From the NCBI GenBank assembly GCA_016717325.1, contig JADKFV010000012.1:62001-126000 (forward strand): 64,000 nt of DNA, given 5' to 3'. Numbering within the stretch: the first letter of the stretch is position 1; each line of letters opens with the position of its first letter. Positions 37,873 to 47,671 of the stretch are shown here, in pieces. Below the pieces are notes generated by a model. That model did no database searches, was not told where the DNA came from, and was given only the letters and a program-made list of their open reading frames with translations. The DNA comes from Bacteroidota bacterium. GTDB lineage: Bacteria; Bacteroidota; Bacteroidia; AKYH767-A; OLB10. The position numbers and the translations under genes were made by a program.

Positions 37873-38970
37873 CTACCTATTCACAGCATTTCTAAAAATC
37901 AACTGCAGGGCAGCATCAAAGCGCATGGACTTATCATCGGCCGGGGCAAAATCGATGGGTGGAGGTTTTATTTTTTCTATCTCTGTTTGAAAATTGGAAT
38001 AATCAGTTTTTTTTGATGTGGTACTCAATTTCAATATTTGTATCATGCTATCGGCCACTACTGTTGTGTATTGCACCGGCAAAGTTTCGCGTGCAATATT
38101 TATCAATTCAAATTCCGAAGTGTTGTAATATTCTACCAACTCCCAATCGTGGGCATTTTCATTTTTAAGTTCAAACATTTTATATTTTAATCGCTCATAC
38201 AATCCATCTGCCGGTGTTTGCAAATCGGAATTATTTATTTCGTCAAAAGTTTTACGGCCTGTTTTACCATAGTAAATTATTTTTTGATTGAAATCTGAAT
38301 TGGCCACTCTAAGGTCATCCACTTTTTTGTTGTCGATAACAGTGCTATCCAGCATGTTTACAAAATACAAACTCTCGCCACTCATGGCTGCAAAACTTTC
38401 CCAATCTTTAATTTCCTTTTTATAAATGTTGCTCTTTAAAAATACTGGTTGAATCACAAACCCTTTGCGCTTAGCGGACCTAATGGCAGCTTTCAATTTT
38501 ACAGGACCAATATTTACATCACCATTGCCAATAACTATTATTACACGTTGGGCCCCTTTACGTTTACTCCAGGTTACACGGTTTACTGCTGCGTCTACCA
38601 GGGCTCCTAAATGCTGCGAACCTCCGGGCATGTAAGTTTTAATTTTACAGAATTCTAAAAATACTTCTTCGTAGTTTTCGGTTGGGTGTACAAATACCTT
38701 TACAAAATTCGAGTCTTGCTTAAACGATTCGCGAGAGTAACCTACCAAACCAACACAAACATGTTGCGTACTCATTTGCCCCTGAACCGAAGAAATCATT
38801 TTCCAATAAGCCTTTTTGAAAGATTCAAACACACCCGAAGTGCTGCCACTCATATCTATACAAAATACAATCTCGGTAATCTTACGGTTATCAGGATTGG
38901 CACTAAATGCTTTATCAGCACTTAATGATAACAGGCAAAACAGTAAAACCAATTTTGGTATTCTTAGCAT
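37873..38970 (-). CDS. Secreted von Willebrand factor A domain protein
   Basis: 365 residues from ATG 38970, which begins a signal peptide (LVLLFCLLSLSADKAFS). The longer frame to 39057 would include the promoter at 39015-39045, so it is rejected. The vWA domain has the MIDAS motif FCIDMSGSTSG (about 36-46) and a downstream VIVIGNGDVNIG segment. The C-terminal half is unrecognised. Single gene between the pyrG repeats and the ABC exporter. Confidence 0.8.
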   Translation of the reverse strand: MLRIPKLVLLFCLLSLSADKAFSANPDNRKITEIVFCIDMSGSTSGVFESFKKAYWKMISSVQGQMSTQHVCVGLVGYSRESFKQDSNFVKVFVHPTENYEEVFLEFCKIKTYMPGGSQHLGALVDAAVNRVTWSKRKGAQRVIIVIGNGDVNIGPVKLKAAIRSAKRKGFVIQPVFLKSNIYKKEIKDWESFAAMSGESLYFVNMLDSTVIDNKKVDDLRVANSDFNQKIIYYGKTGRKTFDEINNSDLQTPADGLYERLKYKMFELKNENAHDWELVEYYNTSEFELINIARETLPVQYTTVVADSMIQILKLSTTSKKTDYSNFQTEIEKIKPPPIDFAPADDKSMRFDAALQLIFRNAVNR

Positions 38971-39014
38971 AGGATAACGAGGCAAGAAAAAAATAGATAA
39001 CCGATGTTCAACGG

Positions 39015-39045
39015 CAAATATAAATACTCGACTTAATCTACCAAA
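39015..39045 (-). promoter_or_regulatory. Promoter of the vWA gene
   Basis: On the minus strand TTTG (39042-39045), 19-bp spacer, TATATTTG (39015-39022): an exact Bacteroidota promoter, supporting the start at 38970. Confidence 0.75.
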
Positions 39046-39137
39046 CAGATTCGGCAAAGAAATTAAACTTTATAAAAAAGGGGCTTTCTTTTATTTAAAG
39101 GTACTGTGTGATTTGTTCCGGAAGTTGATGGGCAGAA

Positions 39138-40901
39138 TCAATTGTTCCTGTTTAGTAATTGTATTTCGTACAAACGCTTGTACATGCCTTCTTCGGCAAC
39201 CAATTGTTCGTGTTTGCCCTGTTGTATAATTTCTCCTTTGTCAATCACAATTATATTATCGGCACGCCTGATAGTTGACAATCGATGGGCAATAATAATG
39301 GATGTGCATTTGCTCGATACATTTTCGGTGGCTTTCGAAATAAGATCTTCACTTTCACTATCGAGTGAGGGAAGTAGCTTCGTCCAAAATAAAATGAGTG
39401 GTTTGTAAACCCCAGCACGCACAAAAGCCAACAATTGCCGCTGCCCTACCGATAATTGTGTGCCGCGTTCCTGCACATTAAAATCGTAAGTGCCCGGCAG
39501 GCGCTCTATAAAACGATTGGCACCAACTTCGGTAGCTGCAAGCTTTACATCGTTAAGGCTTATATCGTCATTATAGAGTGTGATATTATTTTTGATAGTG
39601 TCCGAAAACAAAAACACATCTTGCTGCACCAATCCTATTTTTGTTCGCAATTGGTGAATATCAAACTCCTGAATATTGATGCCATCAATTAAAATTTCGC
39701 CTTTCTGTATTTCGTAAAATCTATTTATCAATCCGATGATAGAAGTTTTGCCTGCACCCGTAGGGCCAACGAATGCAACCACCTCGCCCACTCCAACTTT
39801 GAAACTTATGTTGCGCAAAACCCACTTACTATTCTCATCATCAGCATTATATTTAAACCACACATTTTTAAATTCGATATTGCCTTTCAATTTATCGGCA
39901 CTCAATGTTCCATTCTTTACAATAGGCTTTGTTAAATTTAAAAGTTTAAAAATACGCTCACTACTAACCATTCCCATTTGTAAGGTATTAAACTTATCGG
40001 CCAATTCGCGTATGGGCCGAAACAACAAATTGATGTACATAATAAAAGCAACCACAACTCCGAATTGTAATTCATGATGCAAGATTGCACGGGTGCCATA
40101 CCACACAATCAAACCAATAGCGGTAGCGGATAACAATTCTACCACCGGAAAAAAAATACTGTAATACCATACCGATTTTATATTTGCCGTGCGGTGCTCG
40201 CGATTTATACTTTGAAATTTTTTGTACTCCTCATCTTCTCTGTTAAACACTTGAACAATGCGCATGCCTGTTAAATGTTCCTGCACAAAGGTGTTGAGAT
40301 TGGATACAGCGGATCGAACATCGTTGAAAGATTTTTTTATATTCTTTTGAAAAACACGTGTGGCGATAATCAAAACCGGCACAGTACTCAACGATATCAA
40401 AGCCAAACGCCAATCGATGTAAAACATAAACGCGATAATGGCCACCAACTGCAAAAGGTCGCTGATAATGACTAATAAACCATCGGTAAAAATGTCGGCT
40501 ATTGTTTCCATATCCGATACCAATCTGGTAATGGTAATGCCAATGGGTGTGGTATCAAAAAAAGTGAGGTTAAATGATTGTAATTTACTGAATAAATTTT
40601 TTCGCAAATCAGCAATAATATTTTGCCCCAGCAAATTTGTATTTGAGGCATAAAATATTTGTAAAAAAGAATTGAGCAAAGCCGTTATCAGCATGAGTGC
40701 AGTAAAAAGCAATAGATGATGTTCATCGCCTTTGGCAATATAATTATCAATGGTTAGTTGTGTAAGCCACGGACGTAAAGGCGATACAATTGCCAATAAT
40801 ACAGAAAGAAAAATAGTGCCGATAAAATTTTGCCTGTAAGGTTTTACATATCGAAAAACATTCAACAATCCATCCAGCTTTTTCTCCTCCTTATTACCCA
40901 T
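39138..40901 (-). CDS. ABC exporter (fused permease-ATPase), Walker B region scrambled by paired indels
   Basis: A 587-residue MsbA/LmrA-type half-transporter: six-helix domain (about 1-310), then ATPase with Walker A FVGPTGAGKTS (about 369-379), Q-loop LVQQDVFLF, signature QLSVGQRQLLAF and H-loop IIIAHRLSTIR. Where LFLDEATSSLDSE is expected the frame reads LILFWTKLLPSLDSE. Adding one A at 39386-39389 and removing one G at 39369-39371 (+ strand) restores LILFLDEATSSLDSESE exactly. Substrate unknown (lipid or drug). It starts one base inside the truA stop, so it is translated with truA. Confidence 0.88.
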   Translation of the reverse strand: MGNKEEKKLDGLLNVFRYVKPYRQNFIGTIFLSVLLAIVSPLRPWLTQLTIDNYIAKGDEHHLLLFTALMLITALLNSFLQIFYASNTNLLGQNIIADLRKNLFSKLQSFNLTFFDTTPIGITITRLVSDMETIADIFTDGLLVIISDLLQLVAIIAFMFYIDWRLALISLSTVPVLIIATRVFQKNIKKSFNDVRSAVSNLNTFVQEHLTGMRIVQVFNREDEEYKKFQSINREHRTANIKSVWYYSIFFPVVELLSATAIGLIVWYGTRAILHHELQFGVVVAFIMYINLLFRPIRELADKFNTLQMGMVSSERIFKLLNLTKPIVKNGTLSADKLKGNIEFKNVWFKYNADDENSKWVLRNISFKVGVGEVVAFVGPTGAGKTSIIGLINRFYEIQKGEILIDGINIQEFDIHQLRTKIGLVQQDVFLFSDTIKNNITLYNDDISLNDVKLAATEVGANRFIERLPGTYDFNVQERGTQLSVGQRQLLAFVRAGVYKPLILFWTKLLPSLDSESEDLISKATENVSSKCTSIIIAHRLSTIRRADNIIVIDKGEIIQQGKHEQLVAEEGMYKRLYEIQLLNRNN

Positions 40902-41701
40902 TACTTAATATTTGAGTTGTTTTCTGTTTGGCCAATAATTACCGGCAATCTTAAAACCGGGTTCGAAATAAAATTATATTTCACCTGTGTAAGGTACAGC
41001 CCATGAGGGTTTACACTTTTACCCGCATTGCGCCTGTTGTTGCTTTGTATTATTTCTTCCAAATTATTTAATGTAATTTTTCTGTTGTTCACATTCATCA
41101 TGGTGCCAACAATAGCACGCACCATACCGCGCAAAAATCTATCAGCTGTTATTGTAAAAATTGTAAATTCTCCACACACATACCATTCAGCTTTTTCAAT
41201 TTTACATTCAAATGTTTTTACCTGAGTATTCGATTTGCAAAAACATTCGTAGTTAGTATATCGATATAATATCTGGCAACATTCATTCATTAAACCTAAA
41301 TCAATTTTACTAGGCATGTATGCCGACATATTATTTACAAAAGGATTTTTTGCGTGATGAATAATGTAATGATATGTTCGTGATGTGGCATCAAAACGTG
41401 CATGGCATTTATCATCAACATCAAACAAATTGAAAACACAAATGTCAAACGGAAGGATAGCATTTGTTTGAAAAATAAATTTTGCTGTATCGCTTATTTT
41501 ATTTTCCACATCGAAGTGAATATAAAATTGTGTGGCATGCACTCCCGTATCAGTACGCCCGCAACCTAAGCTAACAGTAGGTTTGCCAACAACTTTGCCA
41601 ATAGCCTCGTCTACAAGTTGCTGCACACTTATAGCATTATGCTGTATTTGCCAACCCGAATATTTTGTACCATTATATGCTAGTTCTAAAAAATATCTCA
41701 A
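40901..41701 (-). CDS. truA: tRNA pseudouridine(38-40) synthase TruA
   Basis: 266 residues. The catalytic Asp is in GCGRTDTGVHA (about D51), with MRYFLELAYNGTKYSGWQIQ at the start and FLRGMVRAIVGTMMNV (about 195-210). The start codon is TTG at 41701; no in-frame ATG is near. The stop overlaps the start of the ABC exporter (TAATG). Confidence 0.95.
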   Translation of the reverse strand: MRYFLELAYNGTKYSGWQIQHNAISVQQLVDEAIGKVVGKPTVSLGCGRTDTGVHATQFYIHFDVENKISDTAKFIFQTNAILPFDICVFNLFDVDDKCHARFDATSRTYHYIIHHAKNPFVNNMSAYMPSKIDLGLMNECCQILYRYTNYECFCKSNTQVKTFECKIEKAEWYVCGEFTIFTITADRFLRGMVRAIVGTMMNVNNRKITLNNLEEIIQSNNRRNAGKSVNPHGLYLTQVKYNFISNPVLRLPVIIGQTENNSNIK

Positions 41702-42143
41702 TGCATTTTTTTTGAAGGGCGCTAAAATCGATGATAATAAATTAATATACTAATGGTTTTAATTTTGACACCACACCGACAAGTAATTTTTGCCACAAAA
41801 GCACTAAGGCACAAAATTTAACTAATTCGCAAACAAATCATTTTTATGTTTTGTGGGATTTAGAGTTTTGGTAATTTAGTGGCTCTTTAATTTATACTTA
41901 AGTGTATTTAGATTTTTGAATGAAAATATAACGGACTCACAGTAATGCCGAACAACTTCATTAAGTTGTTTTTCCAAAACCTAAGTTGTTTCGGTATATA
42001 AGACTTTTCGGAAAGGTCTAAATGTTATTCGATTATGAAAAATATAAATCGAATTAACTTTTTTTAACGAGGCCGAAACTCACACTACATGCCATATTCA
42101 CGGCACGAGTGCTAATATTGCGCTGCAAAAAAAATACCTGCAT
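41702..42143. other. Intergenic region upstream of moxR with degenerate repeat
   Basis: Contains repeat copy A (41908-42008) and a -7-like TAATATTG (42113-42120) before moxR. Confidence 0.6.
41908..42008. repeat. Degenerate 100-bp intergenic repeat, copy A
   Basis: Begins TTAGATTTTTGAATGAAAAT and includes GCCGAACAACTTCA and GTTGTTTCGGTATA. By eye about 70% of bases match the segment at 55932-56034, in the same orientation and with the same spacing. Confidence 0.65.
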
Positions 42144-42146
42144 ATG

Positions 42147-43128
42147 ATGGACATAAAAGAAATAAACGAAAAAATTCAACAAGAAAGTGCATTTGTTGAT
42201 TTACTGAATTTAGAAATCGGCAAATCGATTGTAGGCCAAAATACATGATTGAACGATTGCTGATTGGCTTGTTGAGCAATGGTCATGTATTGCTCGAAGG
42301 GGTGCCGGGTCTTGCAAAAACATTAGCCATAAGTTCGCTTTCGAAAGCAGTTGATGCAAAATTTTCGCGCATTCAGTTTACACCCGATTTGTTGCCGGCC
42401 GACTTAATAGGCACTATGATCTATAACCAAAAGAAAGAAGAATTTACTGTTCGCAAAGGGCCAATTTTTGCCAACTTTATTTTGGCCGATGAAATAAACC
42501 GTGCCCCGGCAAAAGTGCAAAGCGCCTTGCTCGAAGCCATGCAGGAAAAACAAGTAACCATTGGTGAAAACACCTTTAAACTCGAAGAACCTTTTCTTGT
42601 GCTTGCTACTCAAAATCCCATTGAGCAGGAAGGAACTTATCCGTTGCCCGAAGCCCAACTCGATCGCTTTATGATGAAAGTAGTAATTGGATATCCTGGT
42701 AAGGAAGACGAGAAATTAATTATCCGCCAAAATCTTTCGAACGAAAAAACAACCATTAATCCTGTGGTAAATACCGAAAGTATTTTGAAAGCACGCAGCG
42801 CTGTTCGCGAAGTTTACATGGACGAAAAATAGAAAAGTATATTGTCGATATTGTTTTTGCAACACGTTTTCCAAAAGAAAATAAATTGCAAAAACTGGCA
42901 CAACTGATTAACTATGGTGGCTCGCCACGTGCAAGTATTAATCTTGCATTGGGTGCAAAAGCGTATGCATTTATAAAACGCAGAGGCTATGTTATTCCCG
43001 AAGATGTACGCGCCATATGTCACGATGTGATGCGCCACCGCATTGGACTTACATACGAAGCCGAAGCGGAAAATGTAACAACAGAGCAAGTTATTAATGA
43101 GGTGCTTAATATGGTGGAAGTTCCATAG
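42147..43128 (+). CDS. moxR: MoxR-family AAA+ ATPase, two frameshifts
   Basis: An AAA+ chaperone that acts with the downstream vWA proteins. Core motifs: Walker A LLEGVPGLAKT, Walker B FILADEINRAPAKVQSALLEAMQE, and NPIEQEGTYPLPEAQLDRFMMKV. The start at ATG 42147 (MDIKEINEKIQQES) needs one A added at about 42238-42241 (GQKYMIERLL); a second A added at 42826-42830 joins DEKKIEKYIVDIVFATRF to the lid domain. The result is about 327 residues, normal length. Two A-run losses in one conserved gene point to assembly error. Confidence 0.88.
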
Positions 43129-43620
43129 GGATTGTCATTGGGCATTGGTCAAAGTCAGGTCAGGTCCCCCGGGGGGGGGCAGGGCGGCATTGTCTGAGCG
43201 AAGTCGAAGGGAGGTCTGGTCAATAGTCATTGGTCATTGTCACCCTGAGCGAAGTCGAAGGGTCACTGGTCATTGGTCATTGTCACCCTGAGCGAAGTCG
43301 AAGGGTCATTGCTGCGCAAGCCATGGTTTGTGTCCTCACAAACCATTTCGATGCAAGTTGGACTAGTCACAAAAAATAATCGCTGCCGTTGTTTGTGTAC
43401 TCTGCGCCAGCCATTGTTTGTGTCCACTGCGCCAGCCATTGTTTGTGTGATTTGCGTCAGCCATTGTTTGTGTCCTCGCAAACAATTCTTGCGCACTAGC
43501 ACACCGTCATAGAAAAAATTGTTTTGTTGAAATAAATGCATTAAAAAAAATACCATCAAGAAATTTGTGTAAGAAGAAACAGAAACAAAAATTACTTCAG
43601 ATAAATAATAATTACAAAAA
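43129..43620. other. Intergenic region with three repeat types, moxR to DUF58
   Basis: Contains a C5G9 run (43166-43179), three CCCTGAGCGAAGTCGAAGGG-type elements (near 43193, 43242, 43284), a hairpin ATGGTTTGTG/CACAAACCAT (43323-43346) and a 25-bp tandem repeat. It splits an otherwise tight operon. Confidence 0.75.
43384..43480. repeat. 25-bp tandem repeat, four units
   Basis: Units of GCCAGCCATTGTTTGTGT plus seven variable bases recur at exactly 25-bp spacing (CCATTG or CCGTTG at 43386, 43411, 43436, 43461). Confidence 0.75.
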
Positions 43621-44505
43621 GTGGAAACGCAAGAGCTTTTAAAAAAAGTAAGGAAAATAGAAATTAAAACACGTGGGCTCTCGAATCAAATTTTTTCGGG
43701 CGAGTACCATAGTGCTTTTAAGGGCCGCGGTATGGCCTTTAGCGAAGTGCGTGAGTATATGGCTGGCGATGATATACGCAGCATAGACTGGAACGTTACC
43801 TCGCGCTTCAATCATCCTTATGTAAAAGTGTTTGAAGAAGAACGCGAGCTTACAGTAATGTTATTGGTTGATATTAGTGGCAGTGGCGAATTTGGAACAC
43901 AGCAACAATTCAAACGTGAAATGATTACGGAGTTATGTGCGGTGCTTTCGTTTAGTGCTATAAAAAACAACGATATGGTGGGGGTTATTTTTTTTAGCAG
44001 CAAGATTGAAAAATTTATTCCTCCCAAAAAAGGCAAGTCTCATATCCTGCGTATTATCCGTGAGTTGATAGACCTACAGCCCACCGAAAAAGGTACCGAC
44101 ATAGCAATGGCCTTGCGCTACTTTACAAACGTGATAAAGAAACGCAGTATATCGTTTATCATTTCCGATTTTATGAGCAGCAATTATAGCGATGCATTTG
44201 AAATTGCTGCACGCAAGCATGATATGATTGCACTTAAAATATTTGATGAACGCGAACAGCATATTCCCAATATTGGTATCATACAAATAGTGGATCCCGA
44301 AACAGGTAAAACCCTCACTGTGGATACAAGCAGTGTGGATTTGCGTAATTCTTACTCACAACATTTTACTAATGCAAACAAAGAATTTAGCAACCTCACA
44401 GCAAAATGCGGTATCGACTTTGTAAATTTACGTACCAATCAAAATTACATTCAACCGTTGATGAATCTTTTTAAACAACGTGAAAAAGGAAGAAGATCAG
44501 TATGA
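43621..44505 (+). CDS. DUF58 domain protein (vWA-like)
   Basis: 294 residues from GTG 43621. DUF58 hallmarks: SGEYHSAFKGRGMAFSEVREYMAGDDIRSIDWNVTSRF (about 28-65) and a MIDAS-like LLVDISGSGEFG (about 77-88). It follows moxR and precedes the vWA genes as in all bat operons; it is thought to couple the MoxR ATPase to the membrane vWA proteins. The stop overlaps the next start (ATGA). Confidence 0.9.
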   Translation: METQELLKKVRKIEIKTRGLSNQIFSGEYHSAFKGRGMAFSEVREYMAGDDIRSIDWNVTSRFNHPYVKVFEEERELTVMLLVDISGSGEFGTQQQFKREMITELCAVLSFSAIKNNDMVGVIFFSSKIEKFIPPKKGKSHILRIIRELIDLQPTEKGTDIAMALRYFTNVIKKRSISFIISDFMSSNYSDAFEIAARKHDMIALKIFDEREQHIPNIGIIQIVDPETGKTLTVDTSSVDLRNSYSQHFTNANKEFSNLTAKCGIDFVNLRTNQNYIQPLMNLFKQREKGRRSV

Positions 44506-45500
44506 TGACATTTAAAAGATTTCTTACTCCAAAATATTTTTCTGCTTCAGTTGTGGCGATGTTTTTTTTGTGCCTGAATTTTATTTTAACGGCACAACCT
44601 CAGCAGCAAGTTGCAGCAACATTAGATACTAACGTAATTCGTATTGGAGAGCAAACCATGTTACGTTTGTCATCGGCATTCAACAAGAATAATAAATACA
44701 ACTGGTTTGCTTTGCCCGATACATTTAATAACATAGAAATTATCAGCCGCGATACTGTTGATACCATTCAGGTAAACAATGCCTGGCAGTTGCAACAAAA
44801 CATTCTAATCACATCATTCGATAGTGGTAATTGGGTTATACCACCTGCACAACTTTCGTTCAATTTGCCGGGCGATACCATCACCTATTTTTCAAGCACT
44901 TCGCCTTTGCTCATTATGGTTAATGGCATTGCTGTTGACACTACGAAGGCAGCTTACGATATAAAAAGTGTGATTGATGTGCCATTTAGTATCATGGATT
45001 ATATTTGGTGGATAGTAGGAGCAATTCTGATTATTGCCATCATTGCCGGCACTATTTTCTTTTTACGCAAATCGAAAATTGAGCAAGGTGCACCTCAAAT
45101 AGTGAAAATAAAAAAGCCTGCACACGAAATTGCATTGGCAGCACTCGCAAATTTGAAAGAAGAAAAACTCTGGCAACAAGGTCAGGTAAAAGAATACCAC
45201 ACCAACCTTACCGATATTTTACGAACATATATTGGCAATCGATACAACATACATACACTGGAACTTACAACCGATGAAATAATGCAATATCAAATTATAA
45301 AATCGTTGCCAGCTGACGTAAATTTGGAATTGAAAAATTTGTTGCAATTAGCCGACCTTGTAAAATTTGCAAAAGCCAACCCACTTGCTAATGAGCATGA
45401 ACTGAGTTACAGCAGTGCGTTCGACTTTGTGATGAAAACAAAACAAAGCGAACAAACGCCTGTAATAAAAACAGAACAAAACAATTCAATGCAAAAATGA
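44502..45500 (+). CDS. BatD-like membrane protein of the bat operon
   Basis: 332 residues: signal peptide (about 1-31, ILTAQPQ), a beta-rich periplasmic domain resembling the N-terminus of BatD, one helix (about 168-190, IWWIVGAILIIAIIAGTIFFL) and a cytoplasmic alpha-helical domain (HEIALAALANLKEEKLWQQGQVKEYHTNLTDILRTYIGNRY) of DUF4381 type. Overlaps both neighbours by 4 bp, so translation is coupled. Confidence 0.8.
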   Translation: MMTFKRFLTPKYFSASVVAMFFLCLNFILTAQPQQQVAATLDTNVIRIGEQTMLRLSSAFNKNNKYNWFALPDTFNNIEIISRDTVDTIQVNNAWQLQQNILITSFDSGNWVIPPAQLSFNLPGDTITYFSSTSPLLIMVNGIAVDTTKAAYDIKSVIDVPFSIMDYIWWIVGAILIIAIIAGTIFFLRKSKIEQGAPQIVKIKKPAHEIALAALANLKEEKLWQQGQVKEYHTNLTDILRTYIGNRYNIHTLELTTDEIMQYQIIKSLPADVNLELKNLLQLADLVKFAKANPLANEHELSYSSAFDFVMKTKQSEQTPVIKTEQNNSMQK

Positions 45501-46504
45501 TAAGTTGGTGGAACGATATACAATTTGCTCATCCATATTATTTATGGTTGCTATTGCTGTTGCCAATACTTTTGTTTTGGCATTTATTTTTTCGCAAAAA
45601 AAACATTACTTCTTTTAATTTTTCGAATACAAAACCATTTGAAAAAACGAATAGAAGTTGGCGGCAATATTTATTGAATGTACCTATCGTATTGCGGATG
45701 CTTACTCTCGCATTTATAATAGTTGCCATAGCTCGCCCACAATCATCATCGCGAGCGCAAAACGTTACCACCGAAGGTATATCCATAGTACTTGCTCTCG
45801 ACATATCGGAGTCGATGCTTGCCGAAGATTTTAAACCCAATAGAATTGAAGCTGCAAAAAAAGTAGCCATCGATTTTATTGAAGGCCGCCCTACCGATCA
45901 AATTGGGTTGGTGGTTTTCAAGGGCGAAAGTTTTTCTTCGTGCCCCATAACAACCGATCATGGTGTACTCATTAATTTACTTCGAACTATAAACAGCGAT
46001 ATGTTGCCTACACCCGGTACTGCAATTGGCGAAGGACTTGCTACAGCAATAGCACGGGTGAAAGATGCCAAAACAAAAAGCCGTGTAGTTATTTTACTTA
46101 CCGATGGTGTAAACAATTCGGGAAGTATAGCGCCCGAAACAGCGGGAGAAATTGCCAAAACTTTTGGCGTGCGCGTTTATAGTGTAGGAGTGGGAACAAA
46201 TGGCTTTGCCCCTACTCCAATGAAAACACCTTTTGGTGTACAATACCAAAATGTACCTGTGCAAATAGATGAAGACATGCTGCGCAAAGTATCGAAAGAA
46301 ACAGATGGAATATATTACCGGGCAACCAACAACAAAAAGTTACGCGATATATATGCCCAAATAGATAAGCTCGAAAAAACAAAAGTGGAAGTAACAGAAT
46401 TTCGCAGGTATAGCGAAGAGTACTGGCCACTGGCAGTTGTAGCAGGAATTTTATTTCTTCTCGAATTTATTTTGCGGTATTTAGTTTTGAAAAAAATTCC
46501 TTAA
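45497..46504 (+). CDS. batA: BatA vWA domain protein
   Basis: 335 residues: two N-terminal helices, a vWA domain with MIDAS VLALDISESMLAEDFKPNRIEAAK and later VILLTDGVNNSG, and a C-terminal helix (about 312-330). The membrane-anchored vWA faces the periplasm. BatA-E are named for Bacteroides aerotolerance. Confidence 0.92.
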   Translation: MISWWNDIQFAHPYYLWLLLLLPILLFWHLFFRKKNITSFNFSNTKPFEKTNRSWRQYLLNVPIVLRMLTLAFIIVAIARPQSSSRAQNVTTEGISIVLALDISESMLAEDFKPNRIEAAKKVAIDFIEGRPTDQIGLVVFKGESFSSCPITTDHGVLINLLRTINSDMLPTPGTAIGEGLATAIARVKDAKTKSRVVILLTDGVNNSGSIAPETAGEIAKTFGVRVYSVGVGTNGFAPTPMKTPFGVQYQNVPVQIDEDMLRKVSKETDGIYYRATNNKKLRDIYAQIDKLEKTKVEVTEFRRYSEEYWPLAVVAGILFLLEFILRYLVLKKIP

Positions 46505-46615
46505 CTGTAATGTTGAATTTAAGTTTATATAAAATCACGTTCAAATAATAATTGAAAAAATCGTTACTAAAAAAAAGAAAATTAGTCTCGGATTAGAAAA
46601 AAATAAAAAAGCATA

Positions 46616-47671
46616 ATGGAAGAGTTTCGCTGGGTGAACGAAAATTTATTGTATCTCTACATACTACTGCCGGTGATGGTATTGTGCTTCTATTTCATGT
46701 ACAGATGGAAAAAAAATGCCATCAATAAGTTTGGACAATGGACAGTAATAGCACCCTTATTTGCGCATGTATCAAAAATAAAACCTTTGTGGAAATTTGT
46801 ATTTATGTTTCTGGCGGCCACTATGTTAATAACAGCAATATGCCGTCCACAACTTGGAAGCAAACTCGAAGAAGTAAAGCGTAAAGGAGTGGATATTGTT
46901 ATTTGCCTCGATGTATCGAACTCGATGGATGCCGAAGACCTAAAGCCAAACAGGCTGGAACGTGCCAAGCAGGCCATTTCGCAGTTGGTAGACAGGTTGC
47001 AGGGTGATAGAATTGGGCTCATAGTTTTTGCCGGTGAATCATATACTCAGTTGCCAATAACTACCGACTATGGCGCAGCAAAATTAATGCTCGGATCTAT
47101 TGGCACCGATATGATTCCAACTCAAGGCACAGCTATAGGAAGCGCTATAGACCTTGCTGCATCATCGTTTGGTGATAGCATAAAAAAACACAACGCTGCC
47201 ATTGTAGTAATTACCGATGGCGAAAATCATGAGGACGATGCAATTGAAGCAGCAAAAGAAGCTTACAAAAAAGGTATCACAGTGCACACAATTGGTATGG
47301 GTTCGGTAGCGGGTGCTCCTATTCCTATAAAACAATATGGACAAAATACCGGGTACATGCAGGACGAAAGCGGACAAACTGTACTCACCAAACTTGACGA
47401 AAATAATCTTGTACAAATTGCCGATGCCGGAGGAGGAAAATTTGTGCGCGCTACAACAAGCGATGATGGCTTGCCACTTATTATGAATGAGATAGACAAA
47501 ATGAACAAGAAAGAATTCTCGTCAAAAATGTTTACCTCGTACGAAGAGCAGTTTCAATGGGCATTAATCATTGCATTATTTTTTCTTATTATTGAATTTT
47601 TGATAAGCGAACGAAAAAGTAAGTGGCTCGAAAAGTTGAAATTATTTGAAGAAGAAAAACCAGTAGTGTAA
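46616..47671 (+). CDS. batB: BatB vWA domain protein
   Basis: 351 residues, same plan as BatA: N-terminal helices, MIDAS VICLDVSNSMDAEDLKPNRLERAK, IVVITDGENHEDD, and a C-terminal helix (about 317-335). It lies 111 bp after batA, and its stop overlaps the batC start (TAATG). BatA and BatB probably arose by duplication. Confidence 0.92.
   Translation: MEEFRWVNENLLYLYILLPVMVLCFYFMYRWKKNAINKFGQWTVIAPLFAHVSKIKPLWKFVFMFLAATMLITAICRPQLGSKLEEVKRKGVDIVICLDVSNSMDAEDLKPNRLERAKQAISQLVDRLQGDRIGLIVFAGESYTQLPITTDYGAAKLMLGSIGTDMIPTQGTAIGSAIDLAASSFGDSIKKHNAAIVVITDGENHEDDAIEAAKEAYKKGITVHTIGMGSVAGAPIPIKQYGQNTGYMQDESGQTVLTKLDENNLVQIADAGGGKFVRATTSDDGLPLIMNEIDKMNKKEFSSKMFTSYEEQFQWALIIALFFLIIEFLISERKSKWLEKLKLFEEEKPVV

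Noticed and set aside
43097..43559. Small ORFs in the moxR-DUF58 gap
   Set aside because: They consist of repeat DNA read through in several frames.
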